From positions 467,798 through 531,797 of the forward strand of contig CM054155.1 of assembly GCA_028751875.1 (NCBI GenBank): a stretch of DNA of 64,000 nt. The letters run 5' to 3'. The notes below the pieces were generated by a model. It was not told the origin of the DNA, ran no database searches, and saw nothing but the letters and a program-made list of their open reading frames with translations. Position 1 is the first letter of the stretch, and the number at the start of each line of letters is the position of its first letter. Below are positions 49,160 through 61,188 of the stretch, piece after piece. A program made the translations under genes and the position numbers. The DNA is from Rapana venosa (taxonomy: Eukaryota > Mollusca > Gastropoda > Neogastropoda > Muricidae).

Positions 49160-52100
49160 CCACCTCTACCCCTCTCTCCATTATCCTAATCTCCACCCCA
49201 GTAAACAAACACACACACACCGGCCATACTCCCCCGTTCCACTAAAAGACTGCATGACCATCAACACCACAGCGGACTTGTTAGCTTCCAACACACAACT
49301 GGCACACAAGCCCTTTATTCATTTCATCTCTGACGTCACTGCTGGGTTTTTTTCTTCTGATCTTAGCACAACCAGCTGCCTTTATACACCAGTAACTGAA
49401 CTTCTAAACTGGAAATCTCCGCTGCAAAGAAAATCAAATAAAAACGATCTGCCACATACTAAAGCCAGAGAGCTGTTACAACCAATTGACCAGTGCACAA
49501 AGTGCAGCACTTAATATCAACTGACAAGGTGATGAAGACAAAATCTTTTGTAATTGCCAGATTTAAACTCTGGCCCTCTGTTTCTTTCTGTCACTGTTGT
49601 TTTCGTTTGCTTATTGGTTCTTTTATGGCATCCCTGGACTTCCACACTGCTCGCCATCTTGTTGTCAAAGTGAAGTGCAACGGTGGTATAAGGGAAACAA
49701 TGGTTGGTCAAAGTTGAAGTGCCCAGCCAATCAGAAATATTGACATAAAATGGCTCTTGGTTTTGCTCTCATATAGGCTCTCTATCTATCTATGGATACA
49801 CACGGCAGCAACGATGCATCGCCCACCTGCTCTACACAAATGCGCCTTCCTTTGTTTTCTGTATCTAATGGAGCATGCTGAGCAACATTTCTGGCCGTAA
49901 GGAAACAAAATGCGGGAATTCAGCAATGGGGCAGCCTAGAATCAACACTGTTTACATATATATTCAATCGTTTTTGTCCACCAAGAAGGAAGCTGCATTC
50001 TGACTTTGGGAACATGAGTTACAGGATCTTTAACGTGCATACTTGTTCTTCTGCATGTGCTTGTGTATGCATGTGTGTGTGTGTGTCTAAATATATATAA
50101 GACTGTGACTAAAGGTGGCCGTTCAATACCCTATGTTTGTCCATCAGTAATATCTGTTTTCCCTAACGCAGCTGTCTGATTGTTTTGTGTTTCCTACTTT
50201 CAGTAATGTTCATAGAGATACATAAAATAAAATCAAACACAATGTCCTTTACTTTAACCATCTTGACCCCGATCCGGCCGCAGCCGACAGTAATGGAGGC
50301 TGCCGCTAGATTCCAATACGACCGCAGCTGACAGTTGGTGCTGCCCACGTGGGCAGTACTTTTCCATCACACACAGACCTTGTGGTTTTCACACTATGTG
50401 TCCGAAAATTGGTGGGGCAATGCAGGGAGGGTTTCAGAGGGTGCCAGTGATAAATTTAGACCACTAACATGCGTGTAGTGGGGAGGGAAGGAAGAAATAA
50501 CAGCCAGCGACAGAACACTTTTCAATCTAGCAGGGTGGCAGGAAAAAAATGGCGTTTTCTTTGGTAGCAGACGATTCATTGATTAGTGAGACGATTAATT
50601 GAATGTTGTTGTCTTGGAAGCAGAAACATTTGAACGAGAATTGTTAAGTGAGTTCGATATTAAACGCTTACGAGGAAGAGGAGGAAGGAAAGGCTGCAGT
50701 TAGGGAGAAGAGTGAGCCAGAAAATAACGTGCTACACGGCACATTCCTCACTTGTGCTACACACAGGACTGTGGAGAAATTTGACCTCCCGCCCGGTCCA
50801 CAGCATAGACGCCTAAAAACGTGATGCCTTTAGACTGTTTTCTCATTATTACCATACTTTTGCTTTGAAACTGCAATGGCAGAAACGAATAGATATGCCG
50901 ATAATGAAAACAGCAAAAAGGAAAATAAAATAGGTCTCCAGTCTGCCAAGGTTGACAGGTGACAGCAATGGGTACACCCCCCACACATCCATAATTAGTG
51001 CATTTTGTGATGTGACGTGACCCTGTGCCACCACTACGACTACTTTAGAGACCACCAACATTAAAATTTTGTAGGATTACAGAAGTTCTGTGTTTGTTTC
51101 GAATTTGTCACACCTGTGCTGTGACACACACTGGTGACAGTGTGACAGTAATGTACAATAATACACTTCTGTACACTTAACAAACATGTGGTAGCACACG
51201 CAAATATGAACTGCAGTATAAAGGTCACATGTTGATTGAATATGACTTGTTTTCAAAAGAAAAAATAGTTAAACAAAACTTGTCTCCTCGAGACAGACCA
51301 TAAAACAGGTGCTATGGGGACATTGTGTGACATATCTTTGAAGTACTATTGCACATAACTATTGGTAAACACATCAGCTGGATATCAGTTCCTTATGCGG
51401 CACTAACATGCATGAACTATTGTCAAATCCATGCAGGATTTGCTGTTTTATCATATATACCATACTTTTACCTGTGATTGGTGACAAATAAGGTGACAAT
51501 GACAAGACATCTGGTGACCAGACACATAAACTTGCGCCTAAATGCAAGTACAAAGACATACCTAGCTTGTGACAAAATTTCAGCTTGATAGCTTGTCATG
51601 CACACACACAATTGTCTTAGGAGTAAAGTAAGTCAGTTGGGGATAGAAAACCTGCAAAGAATCCAAAATCTACAGGCAGTTTAGCTTTGTAGAATCCAAC
51701 AAAAGAGGGTTAAGAAAATAATAATAATAAATGCCCCGAAATGCTCAAATATTTGCAACCGGAAGTTGACAGTGTATTGACATGGTTGGTTTGAACTTGC
51801 ATTGTGATTCACAAACACATTCCCTGTATCCAAAACATGTAAAATCGGTTAAAATGATAATCAGGGAATGTTTCTACACAGAAGTGAGCTTCCCACAACA
51901 CATAAGTTGATAAAAAATAATCTACAAAATTTTGTTCGACAGTTGTTATGCCAGATGTCCACAATATTATTGGGATGTGTAATCATCTGTACTGAATCTC
52001 TTTGTGTCCCAGTCCATGTTTTTACACTCCTGCTAGTCTAAATCACCTGTTTTAAGAATGACTAGGTTTTGTTCATCTCTAATTTCTGTTTAAAGACTGA

Positions 52101-52488
52101 AAAATGGAAAATTGTATCTTTCATCTAAAATGCATGTCCATTCATAACAACAGTGGACCTGAGAGATTGTAAATGTCCCAGCCTTAATTCACCAGACACC
52201 ATTGAGAGTCATACAGGTCTGTGACTTCATGGGCCCACGGGACTAAAGTTGAATGGTCTTTCAACTCAGCTAGAGCATAGATCTGTCAAAATAAAAGTCA
52301 TAATAATAAATATCTATTCTAATCTTGTTTTATCTATAAAATACATGGCAACTGCTCTGCCCTAAAACACACACACAAACACATTCACACACATACACAC
52401 ACACGCACATGCACACACACACACACACACGCAAGCACGAACGCACACACGCATGCATGCACTGTTGTCAGTAAAGGGATTCTCTGAC
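49160..52488. other. large intron interval of GPALPP1, no gene recognised
   Basis: Mostly unique, A/T-rich sequence. Microsatellite pieces include a short (CA)n at about 49210, (TCTA)n near 49782-49792, (TG)n near 50070-50086, and a CA/CG-rich tract at 52368-52456 ending just before the GPALPP1 donor. Short open frames have no recognisable family. Confidence 0.55.
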
Positions 52489-52662
52489 CTTTTCCTTTCT
52501 CAGTTTATCTGCAGGGGTGTCTGTCCATTCAGAGCGATCTTTGTTGTCAGCCCCGGGGCCCTTGCTGAAGTGTCTGGTGGTCAGACCCATGTTTTTACCC
52601 ATCTCGGGGGGCAGCTCCGTCATCCACTCTTCTCGCTTGCTAGGGCCAGGCTCTGCTTCTGC
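52489..52662 (-). CDS. GPALPP1: GPALPP1 homologue, internal exon (174 bp)
   Basis: Minus-strand exon, acceptor gatgctgttttcag before 52662 and donor GTCAGA after 52489, phase 0 at both ends, 58 codons. It contains the family signature REEWMTELPPEMGKNMGL, TTRHFSKGPG, then DRSEWTDTPADKLRKEK. The vertebrate protein has ESWMTELPPE, GLGPRTFK and SIWTDTPADRERK in the same order. This is the strongest single piece of evidence for the gene's identity. Confidence 0.92.
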
Positions 52663-52864
52663 CTGAAAACAGCATCAGGAATAAATTACAGTATTTACAT
52701 CCCGGAATATATTTTATATCATGTTACACACTTCACTTCACTGCACAACGCACAAAATTTCATCTGCTTTGCTACCCACAACTGTCTAAGTGGACACGGA
52801 AAAAAAGTCCACATCAGAAGATGCTAAAAAGAGGGAGAACTTACATGTTAGTTACGTGTCCACA

Positions 52865-52905
<41 letters not shown>

Positions 52906-52914
52906 TCTCTCCCT
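52865..52914. repeat. (TC)n/(CA)n microsatellite
   Basis: Adjacent tctctc and cacaca tracts immediately upstream of a 5'-truncated SINE-1 copy. Confidence 0.9.
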
Positions 52915-53147
52915 AAAAGTCCTTCGGATAAGACTATAAACCAAGGCCCCGTGTGCGAATGCATGCAGAACATCTTGTGCACATGTTAAATCCTGTTCCG
53001 CTTTTTGTAAGAGTAGGCCATTGTGTGCCGGTGGGAACAGATGACAAAGTTTACAAAACTGCATTCACACAGGGACTGGATGTAAAAAAGCAATAAGTGC
53101 TTATTCCATTATCCTTTATATAAAAGAATAAAATAATTAAATAAAAA
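52915..53147 (+). mobile_element. SINE-1 family, 5'-truncated copy
   Basis: Begins at tccttcggataagactataa and continues through ttaaatcctgttccgctttt and cattgtgtgccggtgggaac to an A-rich tail. The tRNA head is absent. Confidence 0.85.
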
Positions 53148-53493
53148 AACCACACATACACACACTCACACACTATTTCAAGACAGATCCAAATATTTTT
53201 CAAAAACAATGTTTTGTCGTATCTCATCTGACACAAAACCTAAGACAGTATTTCACTCATTAACTAGTAGGGCCTACAATAAAAGAAAGGTACTGGAGAT
53301 CACACAAAAATATCCTTCCCTTCTGAAATTCAGTGACTATCAGTATCACAGAAAGACAGGGTAGCAAGCAATTCATTCTCTGTATTGATCATCTTAATGG
53401 TTTCTTTCTGCTTGTGTGTGTGCATGTGCATGTGCATGTGTGTGTATACATGTGTATTTTATTTTATTTCTTAATTTACTCACTCATATGCTT

Positions 53494-55125
53494 TAAGCTC
53501 AGCTGCATTGAACAGGTGGTCTGAGTATTGTCAAGAACTGTACAACTACCCAATACAACCTGACGAGAGCATAATAGAAGAGAAAGCAGCAACATCAAGA
53601 GCACCCTCGCCATTACCTATACTGAGGGAAGAAGTGGAAGAAGCCATACGACATACCAGCAGAGCTGCTCAAGCATGGTGGCGAAACAGTCATCACACAT
53701 GTTACAGCTATCTGTCAGAAGATTTGGGAGACAAAACAGTGGCCAACAGAATGGACACAATCACTCATCATACCCCTGCCCAAGAAGGGGAATTTACGCC
53801 AATGCCAAAACTATAGAACAATCAGCCTCATCAGCCACGCCAGCAAGATCATGCTCAAAGTTATTTTGATTCGACTAAAGAAGGAGGCAGAAGAACACCT
53901 TGCAGAGGAACAAGCTGGGTTCAGGGCAGGCAGGAGCACAATCGAACAGATTTTTAACTGCCACATCCTGATGGAAAAACATCTTCAACATCAGAGAGAC
54001 CTGTTCCACAACTTCATCGACTTCAAGAAGGCTTTCAACAGAGTATGGCACGAAGGCCTGTGGCAGGTCCTCAGAATATTTGGCATTGAAGAAGGACTAG
54101 TGCAAACCATTCAAGCACTATACAACACCACAAGCAGTGCAGTCCTGAACAATCAGGTCGGAGACTACTTCAAAACCACAGTTGGGGTCCGACAAGGATA
54201 TCTGTTATCTCCAGTCCTGTTTAATCTGTTCTTGGAAAACATTATGAGAGAGACCCTCCATGACTTCCACTCTACCATCTCCATTGGCGGCAGACCCCTC
54301 AACAACTTGCGGTTTGCCGATGACATTGACCTCATGAGCGGAAGTAACACAGAGCTGCAAAATCTTACAACCAGACTTGAGAACAGAGCTGGAGCATATG
54401 GGATGGAGGTGAGCTCGGAGAAAAGTAAAGTACTTGTGAACAGCACGAGCAACGCCACTGCTAAAATTTACATGAACGGCCAACAACTGGAGGAGGTAGA
54501 CGTTTTTAAATACCTTGGCGCTACACTCACAAAGGACGGGCGATCGACGACAGAAATCAAAGTCAGAATAGCCATGGCAACATCTTCCATGACAAAACTC
54601 ACCACCATATGGAAAAGTAAAGAGATCAGTTTCCCAATCAAACTAAAGCTCTACAAAGCCCTAATTCAGACTATCCTGCTGTACGGAAGTGAAACCTGGA
54701 CATTGACTGCTGAAACAGCAAAGCGAGTCCAGTCATTTGAAACAAAATGCCATAGAAAACTGCTGGGCATATCCTGGAGAGAACGAAAGACCAATGAATT
54801 TTTCAAGAGTCAAATAACACGGCTGGCAGGTCCACAGGAACCCCTTCTCACCATCGTCAAAAAGAAAAAGCTGACATGGTTCGGCCACGTCACCAGCCAC
54901 AATACTCTGCCAAAAACAGTACTGCAGGGAACACTCGAAGGTGGCAGAAAGAGGGGAAGACAGAACAAGTCATGCATGGACAACATCAGAGAATGGACCA
55001 GGATGAATGATTCGGCACTACTGCGCAGAGCCGAGGACCGAGATGGATGGAGGAGGCTTACCACGGCATCGTCATTCGTGTCTCCCCCACGACCGCCAAG
55101 GTCACGGGTCTGATGATGATGATGA
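53494..55125 (+). mobile_element. RTE-like LINE copy 2, 5'-truncated
   Basis: Starts at aagctcagctgcattgaaca, inside the region before the RT, and runs to a (GAT)n tail (55112-55126). The RT and C-terminal part form one long open frame (53851-55113). The first segment (53508-53816) is in another frame and lacks part of the conserved SPGADNIPVELL stretch. Blocks of several hundred bases appear almost identical to copy 1 (5873-8551), implying recent amplification. It sits in the GPALPP1 intron, opposite to the gene's orientation. Confidence 0.9.
53851..55113 (+). CDS. reverse transcriptase C-terminal ORF of RTE-like LINE (420 codons open)
   Basis: Open frame covering the RT palm and the C-terminal region: EEQAGFRAGRSTIEQ, LFHNFIDFKKAFNRVW, VGVRQGYLLSPVLFNLFLEN, the catalytic FADDIDLMSG (54316-54345), then VFKYLGATLTKDG, ILLYGSETWTLTAETAKRVQ, HRKLLGISWRERK, LTWFGHVTSHNTLPK and GGRKRGRQNKSCMDN. 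It would copy element RNA at the target site. The endonuclease is missing, so this copy cannot move by itself. The apparent start is arbitrary because the true protein begins upstream. Confidence 0.85.
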   Translation: MLKVILIRLKKEAEEHLAEEQAGFRAGRSTIEQIFNCHILMEKHLQHQRDLFHNFIDFKKAFNRVWHEGLWQVLRIFGIEEGLVQTIQALYNTTSSAVLNNQVGDYFKTTVGVRQGYLLSPVLFNLFLENIMRETLHDFHSTISIGGRPLNNLRFADDIDLMSGSNTELQNLTTRLENRAGAYGMEVSSEKSKVLVNSTSNATAKIYMNGQQLEEVDVFKYLGATLTKDGRSTTEIKVRIAMATSSMTKLTTIWKSKEISFPIKLKLYKALIQTILLYGSETWTLTAETAKRVQSFETKCHRKLLGISWRERKTNEFFKSQITRLAGPQEPLLTIVKKKKLTWFGHVTSHNTLPKTVLQGTLEGGRKRGRQNKSCMDNIREWTRMNDSALLRRAEDRDGWRRLTTASSFVSPPRPPRSRV

Positions 55126-55140
55126 TGCTTTAACTGTCCC

Positions 55141-55240
55141 TGTCTGCATGTGGTTTTGTAAATTTTGCCATGTGTTCCCACAAGCACAAATGGTCTACAG
55201 TCACTTCTGAAAGGTGGAACAGGATTTAATGAGTGCACAA
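55141..55240 (-). mobile_element. SINE-1 fragment
   Basis: Reverse-complement match to the SINE-1 body (gttttgtaaattttgccatg; ggaacaggatttaatgagtg), more diverged than the next copy. Confidence 0.65.
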
Positions 55241-55304
55241 GATGGTCTGTACAACTAAACAACACAATGACAATGAATCTGAAACACAAAGGACTGTGTG
55301 TGTG

Positions 55305-55483
55305 TGTTTTATTTTATTTTTATTTATTTATTTTAAGGATAATGGAATAAGCACTCACATGCTATTTTACATACAGTCTCCGTGTGTATGCAGTTTTATA
55401 AATTTTGTCATCTGTTCCCACCCATACACAATGGCCTACTCTTCCGAAAAGCAGAACAGGTTTTAATATTGCGCAAGATGTTC
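55305..55483 (-). mobile_element. SINE-1 family, partial copy
   Basis: Reverse complement of the SINE-1 3' half: A-rich tail (as T-rich tttattttatttttattt), ggataatggaataagcactc, tttgtcatctgttcccaccc and gcagaacaggttttaatatt. It lacks the core and head. Confidence 0.8.
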
Positions 55484-55489
55484 TCCGTG

Positions 55490-55530
55490 CGCGCGCGCGT
55501 GTGTGTGTGTGTGTGTGTGAGTGTGTGAGC
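55490..55530. repeat. (CG)n/(TG)n microsatellite
   Basis: gcgcgcgcgt followed by a TG run at the broken end of the adjoining SINE-1 copy. Confidence 0.9.
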
Positions 55531-55821
55531 TGTGTGTTTTTCTGCACATGTCTGTGTGTGGAATACTGTGGATATATATATATATGTGTGTATTGTTGAT
55601 GGCTTTTCTTTGCTAAGGGATGAAAAGTCTATGGTTGGCAGATAGCTTACCATGACCATAGTAATTTTTTCATTATGAAAGCAAAACATGTACATGTATA
55701 CAAACCATATAAATGTTCTGTGTATGCTTATAGAATTACCCCTAACACAGTGCTAAAATTTGCAACCGTTTTTAATTAAACAGGCCTAGAGATATGTATT
55801 AAATTTATGTTTTGTTTAAAT

Positions 55822-56040
55822 CATCATCTTTCTACATTGATCAACTAAGGTTGGGTTTAAATTTTTGTTTTAAGTAAATCATATATTTTATGTGTGTGGA
55901 TGAATAGCTCAGTGGTCAAGAGTCTGGAAAAGTGAGTGCTCTGACCACTGAGCTATCCCATCCACACACCCACACATGATTTACTTTAAAAACAACAACA
56001 AAACCCCAACCTTAGTTGATCGATGTAGAAAGATGACGAT
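55822..56040. repeat. foldback inverted repeat with tRNA-like arms
   Basis: Arms of about 100 bp (55822-55923 and 55936-56040) around a loop of about 12 bases. Both arms contain catctttctacat and gatcaactaaggttgggt on the outside, and the tRNA-A-box-like tagctcagtggtca on the inside (55904-55917 on plus; 55943-55956 on minus). The inner sequence matches the head of the SINE at 19512-19772. The arms differ by small indels and substitutions, so the foldback is not a simple assembly mirror. Confidence 0.85.
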
Positions 56041-56111
56041 TAAAAAAACCCATATAATAGTGATATAATTATACATATTAATACTATAATAGGCCTGTTC
56101 AATTGTCACTT

Positions 56112-56935
56112 GAAGCAAGCTAAAAACAGTTGACTGCCACAGACACAAGCTAAAAACAGTTGACTGCCACAGACACAAGCTAAAAACGGTTGACTGCCAC
56201 AGACACAAACTGAAAACAGTTGACTGCCACATACACAAGCTGAAAACAGTTGACTGCCACAGACACAAGCTAAAAACAGTTGACTGCCACAGACACAAAC
56301 TGAAAACAGTTGACTGCCACATACACAAGCTGAAAACAGTTGACTGCCACAGACACAAGCTAAAAACAGTTGACTGCCACAGACACAAGCTAAAAACAGC
56401 TGACTGCCACAGACACAAGATGAAAACAGTTGACTCTGACTGCCACAGACACAAGCTGAAAACAGTTGACTCTGACTGCCACAGACACAAGATGAAAACA
56501 ATTGACTCTGACTGCCACAGACACAAGCTGAAAACAGTTGACTGCCACAGACACAAGCTAAAAACAGTTGATTGCCACAGACAAACTGAAAACAGTTGAC
56601 TCTGACTGCCACAGACACAAGCTAAAAACAGTTGACTGCCACAGACACAAGCTGAAAACAGTTGACTGCCACAGACACAAGCTAAAAACGGTTGACTGCC
56701 AGACACAGGCTGAAAACAGCTGACTGCCACAGACACAAGCTAAAAACAGTTGACTGCCACAGAAAACAAGCTGAAAACAGTTGACTTCCACAGACACAAG
56801 CTGAAAACAGTTGACTCTGACTGCTAGATACAAACTGAAAACAGTTGACTCTGACTGCCACAGACACAAGCTAAAAACAGTTGACTGCCACAGAAACAAG
56901 ATGAAAACAGTTGACTCTGACTGCCATAGAATCAA
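56112..56935. repeat. 30/36-bp minisatellite abutting a GPALPP1 exon
   Basis: Units of ttgactgccacagacacaag plus ctgaaaacag. A 36-bp variant carries an extra tgactc. The array ends about 22 bp before the donor site of the exon at 56958-57244, so it occupies the start of the intron. Confidence 0.96.
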
Positions 56936-56957
56936 GCCGCTCAACAGACTCACTGAC

Positions 56958-57244
56958 CTTGACAGTCAGATGTTCCCTCATTCTGCGGGAGCGACGTTCA
57001 AATTCCTCAGCAGCCTGCACCACCTCATCCCCGGTGCTCATCTCTGACACCATGGGGCCAATCACCCCCAGGTCCTCACTGGTGCTGGCCTCTTCTGTCT
57101 GCGTGGATCCGGTCTCCACAGACACCATGGTGGAAGAACTCTCCTCCTTCCCTTCACTTTGCTCTGGGGAGTTGGCTGATTCTGTCAGGAATCCTGGGGG
57201 CAGTGTAGGTCCTATGGGCATGGTGGATCCCCGGGCAGGAGCCG
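56958..57244 (-). CDS. GPALPP1: GPALPP1 homologue, internal exon with GPALPP-type motifs (287 bp)
   Basis: Minus-strand exon with acceptor gggtctgtctcttgcag before 57244 and donor GTCAGTG after 56958. The first codon is split 1/2 with the preceding exon and the 3' end is phase 0, matching the next exon. It encodes MPIGPTLPPGFLTES (a GPALPPGF-type motif), an acidic S/T/E-rich linker, LGVIGPMVSEM (the IGP motif), and the helix EEFERRSRRMREHLTVK, which matches the vertebrate EFEKRAQRMKEKLTK. Upstream exons, including the start codon, were not found in the degraded sequence to the right. Confidence 0.88.
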
Positions 57245-57384
57245 CTGCAAGAGACAGACCCAAAGATCAGTTTTCCTTCTTTACACTTACATTATCAACA
57301 CAATAACAGCCCATGAAAATAACACACTGTATTAAAAAGACACATTTAAACATATTCCTCAACAGCTCATGGTACTGACGTGAC

Positions 57385-57790
57385 ATACTGAACTCAACTG
57401 TCTCCATCGTCGCTGTCATCAGTAGGAGCTTCATGCAATGCACCAGGGTTTGTCATCTTTCTCTTTATGATAGTTTATCTGCTGAGTTCTATGATCTCCT
57501 GCAGCCCTCTAAGACACTGATCCCAGTGGTGATGGCAATCTAGGATGTTGGTGGTCTGCCTCTCTTCCTTATGCCCTCAACCTTACCTCAGAGAGCTGTC
57601 GTCATCAGATTTGTCTACAAGTGTGTTTCTATTTGCATGACCAACACATCTCAGTCCGCACTTATCAATTTCAGCCAATATTTGTCTTTGCGCCAAGAGT
57701 TCATTAAGAATGCATCTGAGTGATTCTGACCATTTGACTTTAACTAAGAAGTTGACAGTAGAATCACATTTTGGCTGTGTTTATTTATTT
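57385..57790 (-). mobile_element. degenerate LINE C-terminal fragment
   Basis: Minus-strand reading gives VEGIRKRGRPPTS, IAITTGISVLEGCRRS and upstream VLNELLAQRQILAEIDKCGL, RCVGHANRNT. This matches the GHV...GKRKRGRP.TSW...TG end of RTE-like LINEs. Stops interrupt it. Confidence 0.5.
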
Positions 57791-57837
57791 TGGTCTAGAG
57801 CTTTCCAATTCTCATGGTGTCCGCGTTCTGACCCACA

Positions 57838-57841
57838 TGCC

Positions 57842-57913
<72 letters not shown>

Positions 57914-57990
57914 GTATATTGTATATATATAAAATATTTAATATAATCTAAATATATATGTTATATATGTGTGTATGTGTCACTGTGTGT
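57838..57990. repeat. (AT)n microsatellite followed by TG-rich stretch
   Basis: About 65 bp of atatat, then irregular AT-rich sequence and a gtgtgt tract to about 58035. Confidence 0.95.
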
Positions 57991-58039
57991 GTGTGCATGT
58001 GTGTGTGCGTGCATATGTGAGTGCGTGCATGTGTGAGAG

Positions 58040-59400
58040 AGAAAAAAAAAAATTTGTACCCAATAAAAGCATTACAAAAGTATCCAGTTTTTCTGAGTGT
58101 TGTGAGTGTTCTTATCTATAAAAAAAAATGCTTGGTTAAACAACAACTTCAATGAAAAAGCAGTGAAGAAAATGCATGTGAACTGTTTACATGTGAAACC
58201 AACTGAGTAAACAAAACTTTTATAACTATAGATTTCATTTGCAAACTGTGATTCATAAAAAATAAACCATAAAGTTTTGATCTGCATGAACTTGTAGTGC
58301 GTTCATGTGTTTTCAAAACCATTTCTGTTAAAAATGCAGTATTACAATTTATATGATTAACACTATAACAGATCGGTAATAATTTCTGACAAACATTTAA
58401 TTGAGGCAAGAGTTGACTGAATTATTGCATTTGGTTTTTTGATGTTTTGTCAAACATTTTGACATGTGCTTAAAACAAACAAAAAAACACTAGTTACTAG
58501 AAACTATCTCAAATAAAATTATCCCCCCCCCCCCCCCCCCCAATTCACTGATATAATGGAAAAATCTTATGCGAGGTCAAGAATTATGAGAGCACTCCTC
58601 GATGACCTAGTTCTTCCTTCCATTTGGTCCCAGTCTAAGTAAAACTTGTGATCAACAATAAAACTAAAAGTTTTTAATTCTAAAATTATCAACATTCAAT
58701 AGTTATTGCCTATAAATAAAAACACAGCATTTTCTTCTTCAAATTATGTGAGTGTAATGTGCTGTACACATTAAAAAATCTCTGCCGACAATCACAAGTT
58801 TGAAGCATCAGTCGGTTGACTCACTCGAGTCACTGGTCACCATTTTGGTCAGTCAGAGGAAGGGGAGTACTGTTTCGTATGCAAATGAGAGTGGGATGTC
58901 ATCAATGGAATTAAACAATATTTGAAGTGAAAATTAATTAGGCCTTTATTCTTGAAAAAGCAAGCTTTCTTTCGGTGTTCTGGGAATTCCTGTACAATTG
59001 AATTAATAATGAAATTTCTACGACTTCCGCAAAGTGTTAGAATTTTTTTATTTTAAGGTATATTAATTACTAAATCCCACCATATCCTCAGTTAGCAGGA
59101 AGTTTCTTCTTTAATGGATGGCATAAGCAAGGTTTTGAGGTGTTGATAGGCCCCCAAAATTGAGGGAAGATAAGCTCGAAAATTCATCGAGTCGCATTTC
59201 ACGAGTGAGGCTCTGGCAGCATGCATTCTTCTTTATTACTAATAATAAAAAAATATAAAAATCATTGTTCACCACCCACCCCATCTCCTGCAAAATAATA
59301 TACCGACACTGACTATGCAGAAACTTAAGACCAATATATAAATTTTTTTTATATAAAGTTTTCTTTAATAAAAAAATTGTTTTCTCTGAAAAAATTTTGG
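58040..59400. other. non-coding interval
   Basis: A/T-rich unique sequence with a C-run at 58524-58541. No GPALPP1 exon or other gene was recognised. Confidence 0.5.
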
Positions 59401-59882
59401 GTGCAAAGGGGGTCAAATTGCCACTTCCACAACGCTTTCCCCCAGCAGGGCCGGGCCCAAACCCAGTAAACGCAATGTTATGTTACTATTTTTAGCTTCA
59501 TTTTTTTGTTGGGTTTTTCATTTTTCTTTTTTTTGTTAGATGCATTTTACAAAAATACTGTGCCCTAAAAACCTTTATCGGGAAAATCCCAGAAACCTTT
59601 ATTTTTATTAATGAAAAAAGTTTCCAACAAAAATATATAAATTTAAAAAATATAAAATAAATAAACAATTAAAATTATTTGGTAGCCAAAATGAGCAGCA
59701 AAAAAACCCCGTTGGGTTTTAAAAATATTTTTTTCAAAAAAAAAACCCCAAAATTTTTTTGGGAAAATTTTCAAACTTTGAACCCTGTTTGCTTTTTTTT
59801 TAAAAATTGGGGGGGGGGGGGGGGGGGGGGGGGGGTGCCTGATGCGAAAAGTTTTGGGGGGGGGGGGGGGGGGAAAAAAAAA

Positions 59883-59925
<43 letters not shown>

Positions 59926-61141
59926 GGTGGGGGGGGGGGGGGGGGGGGGGCTCCCTCTCAGTCACTTCATAAATTATCGTAAAACCCAAATGTAATCTCC
60001 AAACAAAAAGTTGTTAGCACCTACCCACTTTTCGTCGGACCATTTTAGCGGGTGGGCAGTTGTTAATTTTGAAAATTTGATTTATAAAACTTGGCCATTA
60101 CTCAAAACCTTGAAAAAATACCATTTTTAAATGTTTTTTTTAAAATCCCAAAAATCTGACCACCTTTATACAAATTGTCTTTTCATTTTATCATTCTTGC
60201 GTGTACCATTTTCAATTTGTAAAAGTTCCTAAAATTGTCATTTTCAATCTTTTTTAAATTTTTTTTTAATCATTTGAATATTTTTTTTATTGCAATTAAT
60301 AACATTCAATAACGAAAGTAAAAATGACCTCTGATGCAATGTAACCATTATGGTGGACGTCACAAATAACTTGAAATGAAACCATTTTCTTTCTGACATG
60401 ATTTTAATGATAAAAAGACAATGCTACTATAAATGTGCTTTTTATCCTAGAAACTAGCAATGACAGACGTATTCTGTCATTGCTTTTTATCAAAGTATCA
60501 AAATAAAAAAAATAAATATTGTAAATCAAAAGGCCCTGCAACGGGCAAATACAGACACTTTCATTTTTGGCCCAGGGTAATTTAAGCACACTCTCAAAAT
60601 CGCATCCAAAAAGAGGATAAATTGACTGGTGGTCCCACTTTTCAATAGCCAAAAAATGAAAAATCAATGTTAAAAACTCACTTGGTGGGCCCCAGCCGGG
60701 TAAAAATTTTTTTTAAAAACCCCATACTCTAGATTGAACCCATACTTTCCATCCGTACCCAATTTTCTTCAAAAATAACATCTAACGGAAAGCAACCACC
60801 ACACATAAAAAAGCAATGAACTTCGAGTGATGAAACAGCCCAAAAAGGGAAGCCCTACAAAACCGGGCACTTGTAGCAGAAGATCTTTGAAAAAGGGGCA
60901 TTATAAAAAAGAAGGAAGCTCAAAACAAGAGATGACAAGGTTCATCAATGTCAAACATCCCTGGGAAAACATAAAAGGAAAAGAAGAAAAAATCTAAGCC
61001 CACTGCACCTTTGGGGGCTGGTCTTTTCTAAATTCTCATGGAAGGGCATAGCCAGAGAACACTCCCTACCCAAGGCTAAGGTTGGTGTTGGGGTTACTGC
61101 ACTGTTTGCTTCTAATTCTAGGCCTTTTGCAAAAAACCCGG

Positions 61142-61188
<47 letters not shown>

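Noticed and set aside
59430..59480. Minus-strand GPALPP-like trace (GLGPALLGES) as a possible upstream GPALPP1 exon
   Set aside because: The sequence is homopolymer-inflated and the match is only a few residues; it cannot be separated from chance.
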